DNA of 64,000 bases from Alloiococcus otitis ATCC 51267 (GTDB lineage Bacteria > Bacillota > Bacilli > Lactobacillales > Carnobacteriaceae_A): the NCBI RefSeq assembly GCF_000315445.1, contig NZ_JH992957.1, positions 231,047 through 295,046 of the forward strand. Direction: 5' to 3'. Made by a program: the position numbers and the translations under genes. Each line of letters starts with the position of its first letter. Position 1 is the first letter of the stretch. The notes beneath the pieces are model-generated. The model had not been told where the DNA came from, made no database searches, and saw only the letters and a program-made list of their open reading frames with translations. Below, one piece after another: positions 38,332 through 47,602 of the stretch.

Positions 38332-40002
38332 ATGAATGAGATAAAAGCAAAAGATTTCAAAAATATGGTCAATACCGGCCGCAAGCGCCTGGATGATAAT
38401 GCGGAATATGTCAATTCACTCAATGTTTTCCCGGTACCTGATGGCGATACAGGCACGAATATGAACTTGACTTTTTCAACTGGGACAGAATCAGTCAATG
38501 AATCCCAGTCCGACCAGGTAGGGGACCTTGCTAAGTCCTTATCTAAAGGTCTCTTGATGGGGGCCCGGGGGAACTCGGGTGTTATCCTTTCCCAGCTTTT
38601 TAGAGGTTTTTCTAAAGCGGTGGAAGACAAGGAAACGTTAAGTGTTCAAGACTTTGCCGATGCCTTTAAGGCTGGTGTGGATTCAGCCTACAATGCGGTC
38701 ATGAAACCTGTTGAAGGGACCGTTTTGACAGTGGCTAGGGAAGCGGCAGAAGCTGGCTTAGAAGCAGCCCAAAGTCAAAAGGATATTATTGGCTTGATGG
38801 AAGCGGTCTTGGAACAAGGCAAGGCCTCCCTCAAAAAAACACCAGACCTATTGCCTGTTTTAAAAGAAGTCGGAGTCGTTGACAGTGGGGGTCAAGGCTT
38901 AATCTATATTTATGAAGGATTCTTGTCAGCCCTAACTGGAGAAGAGATTGTTGAAGATGACAACAAGGCTGACTTAGACCAGTTAATCAAGGCGGAGCAC
39001 CAGCAAAGTGGTGTCCATGATGCAGTTAAGTCAGAAGACATCCAGTATGGTTACTGTACAGAAATTATGGTGCGAATCGGAGAAGGCCGGACTGTAGACA
39101 GTGAATTTGATTATGACGAATTCCGGTCTTACTTGGACGGCTTAGGGGACTCCCTCTTGGTTGTGGCAGACGACGAAATTATCAAAGTCCACGTTCACAC
39201 TGAAACCCCAGGTGAGGTCATGAATTACGGCCAAAAATTTGGGTCCTTGATTAAGATTAAAGTTGACAATATGAGAGAGCAACACTCTCAATTATCCGGC
39301 GGTTCATCTGCTGGACAAGATGGTTCAGCCAAAGCCCAAGAGAAAAAAGACCTGGCTGTAGTTGCTGTGGCAGCAGGTGAGGGTGTAGCAGACCTCTTCC
39401 GATCTATCGGGGTCGATTGTGTTCTAACTGGGGGCCAAACCATGAACCCAAGTACCCAAGACTTGGTGAAGGCCTTGGACCAGGTTCCTGCTGACAACTA
39501 CATCATCTTGCCTAATAATAAGAACATCTTCATGTCAGCCAAGCAGGCAGTGGATGTTGCCTCAGCCAATGTCAAGGTGGTAGAAAGCCGGACCATCCAG
39601 CAAGGCTTATCGGCTATGTTAGGATATGACCCTAACCAGAACCTAGAGGCTAATGCAGAAGCCATGGCAGAGGAATCTTCCTATGTCGTATCCGGTGAAA
39701 TCACCTCGGCCACCCGCGATACCGAAATAAATGGAGTCGCTATTAAGAAAGATGACTACATGGGAATTGTGGATGGCGACATTGTCTTAGCCAAAAGTGA
39801 CCTTGAAGACTGCTTGCAGGCCACCATTCAATCCATGCTGGAAGAAGACAGTGAGATCATTACCATTATCTACGGTGAAGGTATCGACCAAGACACCGCC
39901 CAAGCTACGATCGATCGCTTGGTTGAAGCCTTCCCGGACTATGAAATTGAATCACACCAAGGCGATCAACCGGTCTACCCTTACCTTATCTCAGTAGAAT
40001 AG
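38332..40002 (+). CDS. fakA: fatty acid kinase catalytic subunit (DAK2 domain, YloV)
   Basis: 556 residues. The N-terminal ~200 are a DhaL/DAK2 kinase domain with the ATP-metal loop NVFPVPDGDTGTNM and ARGNSGVILSQ. The middle and C-terminal parts belong to the FakA-specific region, with EIMVRIGE and VHTETPGEV segments and a C-terminal DegV-like fold. With a FakB binding protein it phosphorylates exogenous fatty acids, feeding acyl-phosphate to the PlsX/PlsY route. plsX lies two genes downstream, which fits. Partner fakB is not in the window. Confidence 0.93.
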   Translation: MNEIKAKDFKNMVNTGRKRLDDNAEYVNSLNVFPVPDGDTGTNMNLTFSTGTESVNESQSDQVGDLAKSLSKGLLMGARGNSGVILSQLFRGFSKAVEDKETLSVQDFADAFKAGVDSAYNAVMKPVEGTVLTVAREAAEAGLEAAQSQKDIIGLMEAVLEQGKASLKKTPDLLPVLKEVGVVDSGGQGLIYIYEGFLSALTGEEIVEDDNKADLDQLIKAEHQQSGVHDAVKSEDIQYGYCTEIMVRIGEGRTVDSEFDYDEFRSYLDGLGDSLLVVADDEIIKVHVHTETPGEVMNYGQKFGSLIKIKVDNMREQHSQLSGGSSAGQDGSAKAQEKKDLAVVAVAAGEGVADLFRSIGVDCVLTGGQTMNPSTQDLVKALDQVPADNYIILPNNKNIFMSAKQAVDVASANVKVVESRTIQQGLSAMLGYDPNQNLEANAEAMAEESSYVVSGEITSATRDTEINGVAIKKDDYMGIVDGDIVLAKSDLEDCLQATIQSMLEEDSEIITIIYGEGIDQDTAQATIDRLVEAFPDYEIESHQGDQPVYPYLISVE

Positions 40003-40074
40003 TCAGACCAGGTGGTAGAAGAGTGGGAATGACTTGTTCATTTCCGCTTTTTTCATTTATAAAGGAGCAAGACC

Positions 40075-42102
40075 ATGTCAATTTATGACCCGGTAAAAAA
40101 CTTATCTGGAGTAGGGACCAAGCGTATGGAGGCCCTAAAGCAACTTGGCATTGAGACTATCATGGACCTCTTGACCTTTTACCCTTTCCGCTATGAAGAC
40201 TTAAGGGTCCGGAACATTGAGGAGATTGAAGATCGCGAAAAAGTTGTCTTAAGAGGGCTTGCCGTTTCCGATGGGGTAGTAAGTTACTTCGGCCGAACCA
40301 AAAGCCGGTTAAAATTTCGCCTCAATGTTGACCAGGCCATTATTCCGGTAACTTTTTTTAACCAGCCCTATTTAAAAAAACAAGTCAAGGCCAACCATGA
40401 ACTAACGGTCTTTGGGACCTGGGATTTGAAGCGCCAGTCCCTAACCGGGATCAAAATATTAAAAGCTGGAGAAAGTGATAGTCAAGAGGCTGTTTACCGG
40501 TCCAATAAGCAAATCAAGCAGAATACAATTTTTAAGTTAATCAAACAGGCTTGGGACAAGTACCAGGACCAAATTCCCCAGCTGATTCCCTATGACCTGA
40601 CTCAAAAATACCAGCTGGATGACTTTCCCACTGCTATACGGAAAATCCACTTTCCAAACCAGGACGATGACCTCGCTCGGGCTCGTACCAGTCTTATTTT
40701 TACTGAATTTTTTACTTACCAATTAAGCCTGCAAAAAATTCGTCGGGACCATTCCCAAACCAATCCTGGCTCAACCCTCCATTACAGTTTGCCAGACTTA
40801 AAGAATTTTTTTAAAAGCCTAGATTTTGACTTAACGGGGGCCCAAAAAAGGGTGGTCAATGAAATTTGCAAGGACTTACTCCAGCCCAAGCAAATGTTCC
40901 GACTTTTGCAAGGGGATGTCGGTAGTGGTAAAACGGTAGTGGCAGCAGCAGCTATCTATGCGGTTTTTACTGGTCGCAAACAGGCGGCTATCATGGCACC
41001 GACTGAAATCTTGGCCGACCAACATTTTGCAAGTTTTCAGGACTTGTTTGCTGGCACTGACCTCAAACAAGCCTTACTCAAGTCTTCCACACCCGCCAAG
41101 GAAAGGGAAAAAATCTTACTTGATTTAGCCCAGGGAGAAATAGACTTGTTGGTGGGAACCCATGCCTTAATCCAGGATGATGTCATCTTTAAAGACCTTG
41201 CCCTGGTTGTCATTGACGAACAACACCGTTTTGGGGTCAAGCAGAGGGGAAAATTACGGGAGAAAGGCCAGGATCCAGATGTCCTTGCCATGACAGCTAC
41301 CCCCATCCCCCGAACCTTGTCCATTACCGCTTATGGAGAGATGGATACTTCTATCATTGACCAGATGCCAGCGGGTCGCTTACCGGTTAAAACGATTTGG
41401 TTGCGTAATCAAAATTCCAGTCAAATGGTTAACTTTATCAAAAGAGAATTGGACCAAGGACGGCAAGCCTACGTAGTTTCCCCCTTGATTGAAGAGTCTG
41501 ACAACCTGGACTTGCAAAACGCCTTAGACCTCTTTGACCTTTATAACCAGGTCTTTACTAGCTATCAAGTGGGCCTTCTACATGGCCAGATGAAAAAGGA
41601 AGAAAGAGACCAAGTTATGGCAGCCTTTAAAGATAACCAGGTTCAAATTCTTGTTTCGACAACGGTAATAGAAGTTGGGGTTGATGTCCAAAATGCAAGC
41701 ATCATGATCATCCATGATGCTGACCGTTTTGGCCTAGCCCAGCTCCACCAATTACGGGGTAGGGTTGGTCGAGGAACAAGTCAAGCATATTGTATCCTTA
41801 TTGCTGACCCCAAGGGAGAGAATGGGGTGAAGCGGATGCAGGTAATGACCGAATCCAATGATGGCTTTTTCCTCAGTGAGAAGGACCTAGCCATGCGGGG
41901 GCCAGGAGATGTCCTTGGGAGTATCCAGTCGGGCCTGCCCCAGTTTAAAATTGGTGACCTAGTGGAAGACGCTCCCATTCTGGAAAAGGCCAGGATAGAA
42001 AGCATCCACTACCTCATCCAGGACCCAGACTTGTCCCAGAATATTGATTTAAAAACCTATCTTTTATATAATCAACCAAATAGCAAAGGATTGTTAGACT
42101 AA
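40075..42102 (+). CDS. recG: ATP-dependent DNA helicase RecG
   Basis: 675 residues. RecG remodels stalled forks and branch-migrates Holliday junctions. An N-terminal wedge/OB domain (about 1-150) comes first, then helicase motifs: LLQGDVGSGKTVVAA (about 277), MAPTEILADQH, VIDEQHRFGV (DEQH box), TATPIPRTL, STTVIEVGVDVQNA and QLRGRVGRG. Length is normal. AAAGGAG site. It is followed after 10 bases by plsX. Confidence 0.97.
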   Translation: MSIYDPVKNLSGVGTKRMEALKQLGIETIMDLLTFYPFRYEDLRVRNIEEIEDREKVVLRGLAVSDGVVSYFGRTKSRLKFRLNVDQAIIPVTFFNQPYLKKQVKANHELTVFGTWDLKRQSLTGIKILKAGESDSQEAVYRSNKQIKQNTIFKLIKQAWDKYQDQIPQLIPYDLTQKYQLDDFPTAIRKIHFPNQDDDLARARTSLIFTEFFTYQLSLQKIRRDHSQTNPGSTLHYSLPDLKNFFKSLDFDLTGAQKRVVNEICKDLLQPKQMFRLLQGDVGSGKTVVAAAAIYAVFTGRKQAAIMAPTEILADQHFASFQDLFAGTDLKQALLKSSTPAKEREKILLDLAQGEIDLLVGTHALIQDDVIFKDLALVVIDEQHRFGVKQRGKLREKGQDPDVLAMTATPIPRTLSITAYGEMDTSIIDQMPAGRLPVKTIWLRNQNSSQMVNFIKRELDQGRQAYVVSPLIEESDNLDLQNALDLFDLYNQVFTSYQVGLLHGQMKKEERDQVMAAFKDNQVQILVSTTVIEVGVDVQNASIMIIHDADRFGLAQLHQLRGRVGRGTSQAYCILIADPKGENGVKRMQVMTESNDGFFLSEKDLAMRGPGDVLGSIQSGLPQFKIGDLVEDAPILEKARIESIHYLIQDPDLSQNIDLKTYLLYNQPNSKGLLD

Positions 42103-42112
42103 GGAGGCAAAC

Positions 42113-43117
42113 ATGAGAATTGCAATTGACGCAATGGGCGGGGATAATGCCCCCCAAGCTATTGTAGCTGGAGCTATAAGGGCTGCCAGTGAACTGGACC
42201 AGGTAAACCTGGTCTTGTACGGTGATGAAGCAAAAGTAAATGAATTATTGGGTGAGAAACCTAGTAATATTGAAGTGGTAGCAACCAGCCAGGTTATTCA
42301 AGGGGACGACGAACCCGTCCGGTCAGTTAGAAGAAAAAAAGATGCATCTATGGTTCGGGCCGCTAGAGATGTGAAAGACGGCAAGGCTAATGCCTTGATT
42401 TCTGCTGGCAATACCGGGGCCTTGCTGACAGCTGGGACCTTAATTATTGGACGAATAAAAGGTTTAGACCGACCAGCCTTGATGGGGACTCTCCCTTCTT
42501 TATACAGTGACAAGGTCTTTCAACTGATGGACCTGGGAGCCAATGCCGACTGCAAGCCCCTAAACCTGGACCAATTTGCTGTCTTAGGTAGCTATTATGC
42601 CAAAAATATGCGGGGGGTTGACCAGCCTAAGGTAGCCCTTTTGAACAATGGGACTGAAGACAGCAAGGGCAATGACCTATCCAAGTCTGCCTTTGAACTT
42701 TTGTCAAAAAACCAGGCTATTGATTTTATTGGAAATATTGAAGCCAAAGAAATCCTACAAGCACCGGCAGATGTTATTGTGACAGATGGCTTTACCGGAA
42801 ATGCTGTCTTGAAGAGTATGGAAGGAACAGCTAAGGCAGTGATTGACCAGATCAAGTCCACCCTCAAGTCAGGTAGTGTCAAGACTAAACTAGGCGGTTT
42901 CTTGATCAAAAAAGACTTATCCAGCTTAAAAGACCTCCTGGATTATTCTAAAATTGGTGGCGCTGTCTTGTTTGGCACTCGGGCACCAGTTATTAAAACC
43001 CATGGATCGGCTAATGCTGAAGCTCTCTACCACACGGTCAAACAAGCCAGAGACATTATTGACAGCCAGGCTATTCAAGCTCTAAGTCAATATTTTGAAC
43101 AAGAGAAAATAAAGTGA
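42113..43117 (+). CDS. plsX: phosphate acyltransferase PlsX
   Basis: 334 residues, makes acyl-phosphate from acyl-ACP for membrane phospholipid synthesis. The start MRIAIDAMGGDNAPQAIVAG is typical. Also seen: SAGNTGALLTAG, GTLPSLY, DLGANADCKP, DGFTGNAVLKS. AAGGAGG site. It is followed by acpP, its substrate carrier. The fapR, fabD and fabG genes that flank plsX in Bacillus are absent. Confidence 0.96.
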   Translation: MRIAIDAMGGDNAPQAIVAGAIRAASELDQVNLVLYGDEAKVNELLGEKPSNIEVVATSQVIQGDDEPVRSVRRKKDASMVRAARDVKDGKANALISAGNTGALLTAGTLIIGRIKGLDRPALMGTLPSLYSDKVFQLMDLGANADCKPLNLDQFAVLGSYYAKNMRGVDQPKVALLNNGTEDSKGNDLSKSAFELLSKNQAIDFIGNIEAKEILQAPADVIVTDGFTGNAVLKSMEGTAKAVIDQIKSTLKSGSVKTKLGGFLIKKDLSSLKDLLDYSKIGGAVLFGTRAPVIKTHGSANAEALYHTVKQARDIIDSQAIQALSQYFEQEKIK

Positions 43118-43223
43118 AAATTCAGTAATCTCTAGCCTAAAGTATGGAAATAGTGTACAATACATGTATTAAATTAAGCCCTTTAAGATATGAGTAAGAA
43201 TTAAAAACGGAGGTAATGACCAA

Positions 43224-43466
43224 ATGGAAGACCAAGAAGTTTTTGACAAAGTTCAAAGTATTATTGTAGACCGCTTAGGTGTGGATGAAAGTAAAATCAC
43301 TCGAGAAACCCGCTTCCAAGAAGACATCGGAGCCGACTCCTTAGATATCGTCGAACTCATCATGGAAATGGAAGACTACTTTGGCCGTGAAATTTCGGAT
43401 GAAGAAGCAGAGCAGATGACCACAGTTGGTAAGGCTGTTGACTTCATTTCAGAAAATATTGACTAA
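43224..43466 (+). CDS. acpP: acyl carrier protein
   Basis: 80 residues, acidic. The phosphopantetheine attachment site is Ser in [10 protein letters not shown] (Ser about 39), after which comes the helix that contacts partner enzymes. GGAGGTAATG region serves as ribosome site. The 106-base gap after plsX holds TACAAT at about 43155, so it may have its own promoter. It ends the fatty-acid group. Confidence 0.96.
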   Translation: MEDQEVFDKVQSIIVDRLGVDESKITRETRFQEDIGADSLDIVELIMEMEDYFGREISDEEAEQMTTVGKAVDFISENID

Positions 43467-43473
43467 ATCCTCA

Positions 43474-43500
43474 AAAAAACTTTTATTATTTTAAAGTTTT
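43474..43500 (+). terminator. weak AT-rich terminator behind acpP
   Basis: AAAACTT pairs with AAGTTTT. A later T-run at 43508-43513 follows. Low stability makes this uncertain. Confidence 0.35.
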
Positions 43501-43581
43501 ACTTGCTTTTTTAATTTTTATAATTAAAATAATAAATATAACCTTTAAGAAATGAGATTAATGAGATGGATATGATATCTT

Positions 43582-43615
43582 AAATTATTTCATTTTGCTA
43601 ATTTGGAAATGATTT
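43582..43615 (+). promoter_or_regulatory. hairpin abutting the oppD ribosome binding site
   Basis: AAATTATTTC (43582-43591) pairs with GAAATGATTT (43606-43615), 10 bp with one wobble. The oppD AAGGAGG starts at the next base. No consensus CodY box was found in this AT-rich gap. Confidence 0.4.
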
Positions 43616-43629
43616 AAGGAGGAAGGAAA

Positions 43630-44637
43630 GTGGCCATTGAAAACCGCTTATTAGAAGTCAATAACTTAGAAGTTGGTTTCCGCTTTGGGGAAGTCTACCA
43701 TAACGCAGTTGATGGTGTGTCGATCACCTTGGACAAGAATGAAATCCTAGCTATCGTTGGCGAGTCCGGTTGTGGTAAGTCCACCTTGGCAACTGCTATC
43801 ATTGGCTTGCATGACCCCCTCAACACTAAGATTTCTGGGGAGATCATCTACAATGATTTAGATTTAACTAACTTAAGCGAGAAACTCTACAACAAGATCA
43901 GGGGTAACGACATCGGTATGATTTTCCAAGACCCGCTTGGATCCTTGAATCCCGTGATGACCATTTATGACCAAATCGCCGAGTCTTTGATTTACCACTC
44001 TGAATTAAATGAAAAAGAAAGACGGGCCCGGGTTTTAGAACTCCTGAACCAGGTTGGGATTCCCCGACCAGAGCAAGTGATGAAGTCTTACCCCCATGAA
44101 TTATCTGGTGGGATGAGACAGCGGGTGGTGATCGCCATCGCCTTGGCCAATAAGCCACCCGTGATTATTGCTGATGAACCCACTACTGCCTTAGACGTGA
44201 CTATCCAAGCTCAAATTTTGGACTTGATGAAGGAAATCCAAGCAGAGACTGAATCAGGCATTATCCTCATTACCCACGACTTGGGTGTTGTGGCCGAGAC
44301 AGCTGACCGGGTAGCAGTCATGTATGCGGGCCAAATTGTGGAAGAAGCACCAGTCGATGTCTTGTTTAACGAACCTAAACACCCTTATACCCGGTCCTTA
44401 CTCAAGTCAGTTCCCCATGAATTAGAAGAAGGGGAAGAGTTGCACGTGATTCAAGGGAGTGTCCCCCCTCTAGAAGAATTGCCACGGACAGGTGACCGCT
44501 TCCGTAACCGGGTGCCTTGGTTGCCAGATGAAGCCTTTGACGAGAACCCGCAATTAACTGAAATTGCACCTAACCACAAGGTCAGAGGGAATTCCTGGAA
44601 GCATTTCTACTTTGAAGGGGAGGAGGACCAAAAATGA
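43630..44637 (+). CDS. oppD: oligopeptide ABC transporter, ATPase OppD
   Basis: 335 residues. Walker [12 protein letters not shown] (about 43), Q-loop in [14 protein letters not shown], signature LSGGMRQRV (about 157), Walker [12 protein letters not shown], switch His in ITHDLGVV, and the C-terminal oligopeptide-transporter region with [20 protein letters not shown]. The usual C-terminal Fe-S-type Cys cluster of some OppD proteins is not evident. Start is GTG 43630 behind AAGGAGG. It heads a five-gene operon in the order D-F-B-C-A and overlaps oppF by four bases. Confidence 0.94.
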   Translation: MAIENRLLEVNNLEVGFRFGEVYHNAVDGVSITLDKNEILAIVGESGCGKSTLATAIIGLHDPLNTKISGEIIYNDLDLTNLSEKLYNKIRGNDIGMIFQDPLGSLNPVMTIYDQIAESLIYHSELNEKERRARVLELLNQVGIPRPEQVMKSYPHELSGGMRQRVVIAIALANKPPVIIADEPTTALDVTIQAQILDLMKEIQAETESGIILITHDLGVVAETADRVAVMYAGQIVEEAPVDVLFNEPKHPYTRSLLKSVPHELEEGEELHVIQGSVPPLEELPRTGDRFRNRVPWLPDEAFDENPQLTEIAPNHKVRGNSWKHFYFEGEEDQK

Positions 44638-45632
44638 GTTTAATTCAATTAGACAACCTCAAGGTCCACTACCCGATCCGGGGTGGCATTTTTAATACCA
44701 TCCAGACCTATGTCAAGGCCGTTGATGGAGTATCCATCACCATTGAATCTGGTAAAACATACGGCTTGGTAGGGGAATCCGGATCTGGCAAGACAACCAT
44801 TGGGAAAGCATTAATCGGTTTGGAATCCATTACCGACGGCCACATTTACTATGACGGCAAGGAAGTGACCAATAAGGCCAGAAGCCGGAAGAAGGAATAT
44901 GCCGATTACAATAAAGATGTCCAGATGATTTTCCAAGACTCAACCTCTGCCTTAAATCCTAAAAAACGGATCCGGGACGTCATCGCTGAACCCATCAATA
45001 ACTATTTCGACTACTCCAGTGATGAAGTTACTAGACGGGTGATTGAGTTACTTGAGATCGTCGGACTAAGTGAAAATGCCATGTACCGTTACCCTCACGA
45101 GTTCTCTGGAGGGCAAAGACAGCGGATCGGTGTAGCTCGGGCCGTAGCTTGCAATCCTAAATTAATCATAGCAGATGAACCTACATCAGCCCTAGACTTA
45201 TCGGTCCAGGCCCAGGTCTTAAACTTTATGAGACGGATCCAGACTGAATATGGTTTGAGTTACTTGTTTATCTCCCATGACCTAGGGGTTGTCAAACACA
45301 TGTCAGATGATATTGCCATTATGCACCGAGGACGGTTTGTAGAGCAGGGGGCCAAGGACAAGATCTACAATAACCCTCAACACATTTACACCAAGCGTCT
45401 ATTATCGGCCATTCCTGAAATGAATCCCAATACTCGGGAGGAACATAAGGCTAACCGCCAGCGGGTAGAGGCTGAATATAGGGCCCAAGAAGTAGAATAT
45501 TACGATCCTGACGGAAGAGTTTATGACTTGACCTACTATGAAGACAACCATTTTGTGGCCTTTAAACCAGACGCTAAGGATAGTGACCGTCAGGCGAAAG
45601 AAGTCGAAACTGCAAAAGGGGGACAAGCATAA
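44634..45632 (+). CDS. oppF: oligopeptide ABC transporter, ATPase OppF
   Basis: 332 residues, partner ATPase of OppD. Walker A GESGSGKTTIG (about 48), MIFQDSTSALNPKK, signature FSGGQRQRIG (about 157), Walker B IIADEPTSALD, SHDLGVVKHM. C-terminal extension is acidic and Tyr-rich. AGGAGG site overlaps the end of oppD; the stop overlaps the oppB start (TAATG). Confidence 0.94.
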   Translation: MSLIQLDNLKVHYPIRGGIFNTIQTYVKAVDGVSITIESGKTYGLVGESGSGKTTIGKALIGLESITDGHIYYDGKEVTNKARSRKKEYADYNKDVQMIFQDSTSALNPKKRIRDVIAEPINNYFDYSSDEVTRRVIELLEIVGLSENAMYRYPHEFSGGQRQRIGVARAVACNPKLIIADEPTSALDLSVQAQVLNFMRRIQTEYGLSYLFISHDLGVVKHMSDDIAIMHRGRFVEQGAKDKIYNNPQHIYTKRLLSAIPEMNPNTREEHKANRQRVEAEYRAQEVEYYDPDGRVYDLTYYEDNHFVAFKPDAKDSDRQAKEVETAKGGQA

Positions 45633-46594
45633 TGTGGAAAACAGTTGTTAGACGGATTTTAATTATGATCCCCCAGATCATTTTGTTAAGTCTATTAGTC
45701 TTTATCGTTGCTAATTTTATGCCTGGGGATCCGTTTACAGGCCTAATCGACCCGAATATGGATGCTAAACAGATTGAACAGATGCGTGAAGCTGCTGGAT
45801 TAAATGACCCCTTGCCAGTTCGGTATTTTAACTGGGTCACCAATGCCTTGCAAGGAGACTTTGGACGAAGTTTTACCCACCGGGTACCGGTCGCTACCAT
45901 TATTGGTCAGCGGGCCGCCAACTCCATTCGATTGGGGATTGTATCGATCTTCTTCTCCTACCTGATTGCCCTACCATTTGGACTTTTTGCCGGCCGGTAC
46001 AAGGATTCCTGGTTTGACTCACTTGTCTTGATATATAACTATGTCTCCTATGCCATCCCAGTCTTTGTCCTAGCCTTGTTAATGGTCTACATATTTGGCT
46101 ACCGACTTGGTTGGTTCCCAACGCGTGGGACGGTTAATGTCAACTTAAGACCAGGAACAATAGAATACTATCTCGATATGATCTACCGCTTGATCCTACC
46201 TGGCTTTACCAGTGGGGTGTTAGGGACTGTCTCCATTACCCAAACCCTAAGGAGTGAGGTTATCGACACCAAGAGTCGGGATTTTGTCCGCACAGCTCGG
46301 TCCAAAGGTGTTCCAGTCAATAAGGTTTACACTAAACACATTTTCCGGAATTCCTTCTTACCGATTGCCTCTTCCATTGGTTTCATCATTGTTACCTTGC
46401 TAAATGGTTCCATCTTTATTGAACAAATTTTTGCTTACAATGGTATGGGGGTCCTCTTCCTTAACAGTATTACTGGTCGTGACTATCCAGTCGTTGTATC
46501 CTTAGTCCTACTTTACGGGTTAATTGCCATTGTCGGTTCATTGATATCCGATATCATCATGACCATGGTTGACCCAAGAATTAGGATAGATTAA
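45632..46594 (+). CDS. oppB: oligopeptide ABC transporter, permease OppB
   Basis: 320 residues with about six membrane segments. The first helix (IPQIILLSLLVFIVANFMPG) and the following QMREAAGLNDPLPVRY are typical of DppB/OppB permeases. The ATPase-contact loop is FVRTARSKGVPVNKVYTKHI (about 224-243). AGGGGGAC in the end of oppF acts as ribosome site. Confidence 0.93.
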   Translation: MWKTVVRRILIMIPQIILLSLLVFIVANFMPGDPFTGLIDPNMDAKQIEQMREAAGLNDPLPVRYFNWVTNALQGDFGRSFTHRVPVATIIGQRAANSIRLGIVSIFFSYLIALPFGLFAGRYKDSWFDSLVLIYNYVSYAIPVFVLALLMVYIFGYRLGWFPTRGTVNVNLRPGTIEYYLDMIYRLILPGFTSGVLGTVSITQTLRSEVIDTKSRDFVRTARSKGVPVNKVYTKHIFRNSFLPIASSIGFIIVTLLNGSIFIEQIFAYNGMGVLFLNSITGRDYPVVVSLVLLYGLIAIVGSLISDIIMTMVDPRIRID

Positions 46595-46614
46595 AGCTAG
46601 AAAGGACGGAGCAT

Positions 46615-47574
46615 ATGCCGAAAGTTGATAGTAACTATGCGGAGTCTGTGGCCAGTGACGTTGAAAAATCGACACCACCTTTAGGCTTTAAAGTTATCAT
46701 CCGTGAATTTAAAAAAGATAAAGTTGCCTTGACCGCCTTAATCATCTTAATCTTGATTGCACTTTTTGTCGTCGCCTGGACCATCCGCTTAGATGTTCCA
46801 GAAGTTATGCGGGTTGATGTCTTCAACCGCTTCCACCCACCGGTAGAATTTGAATGGTCTAACTTCATCGATGCCTGGAACGGGGAGCGAACCTACCTCC
46901 TAGGGGCTGATGAAAGTGGGATTGATGTTTTTCACCAGCTAATTGTAGGGACCGGTAATTCTGTTATAATTGGTTTCTTGGTAACTACTATTATGGCCGT
47001 TATCGGTATTGGACTAGGGGTCATATCAGGTTACTATGGGGGAGCTGTTGACAATGCCATCATGCGGTTCACTGACTTTATCATGATTTTACCGACAACG
47101 ATGATCGTTATCGTATTTATTGTTATTATTCCAGAAGTAACAATTGCATCATTTGTTTTTATTATGAGTATCTTCGCTTGGACCGGTTTCTGCCGTACCA
47201 TCCGCAGTCGGGCCTTGTCAGAAGGGGAGCTGGATTATATCTCTGCTTCTAAGACCATGGGGACACCAACTTGGAAGATTATCCTAAGTGAAATGTTACC
47301 TAACTTGGCATCCTTAATTATGATCCAGTTGATTTTATCTTACGCAGCTAATATCGGCTTAGAGACAGGGTTGACCTTCCTAGGCTTTGGCCTACCGCCA
47401 GAGATCCCAACTTTGGGCACCTTGGTATCTGCTGCAACTTCTCCAGAGAACCTGGAGCTTAGACCTTGGGTTTGGTTGCCAGCATCATTGACTATCCTAA
47501 CCTTGATGCTGTGTATAAACTACGTCGGACAGGCTCTTAAACGGTCAACCGACGCTAAACAACGTTTAGGATAA
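46615..47574 (+). CDS. oppC: oligopeptide ABC transporter, permease OppC
   Basis: 319 residues. A cytoplasmic N-terminal segment precedes the first helix (LIILILIALFVVAW), as in OppC. A periplasm-facing insert contains LGADESGIDVFHQL, the OppC hallmark LGTDxxGRDV in variant form. The ATPase-contact loop is ISASKTMGTPTWKIILSEML (about 212-231). Pairs with OppB to form the channel. Confidence 0.93.
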   Translation: MPKVDSNYAESVASDVEKSTPPLGFKVIIREFKKDKVALTALIILILIALFVVAWTIRLDVPEVMRVDVFNRFHPPVEFEWSNFIDAWNGERTYLLGADESGIDVFHQLIVGTGNSVIIGFLVTTIMAVIGIGLGVISGYYGGAVDNAIMRFTDFIMILPTTMIVIVFIVIIPEVTIASFVFIMSIFAWTGFCRTIRSRALSEGELDYISASKTMGTPTWKIILSEMLPNLASLIMIQLILSYAANIGLETGLTFLGFGLPPEIPTLGTLVSAATSPENLELRPWVWLPASLTILTLMLCINYVGQALKRSTDAKQRLG

Positions 47575-47602
47575 GTATATTGACCTTATAGGGGGAATTA
47601 TT

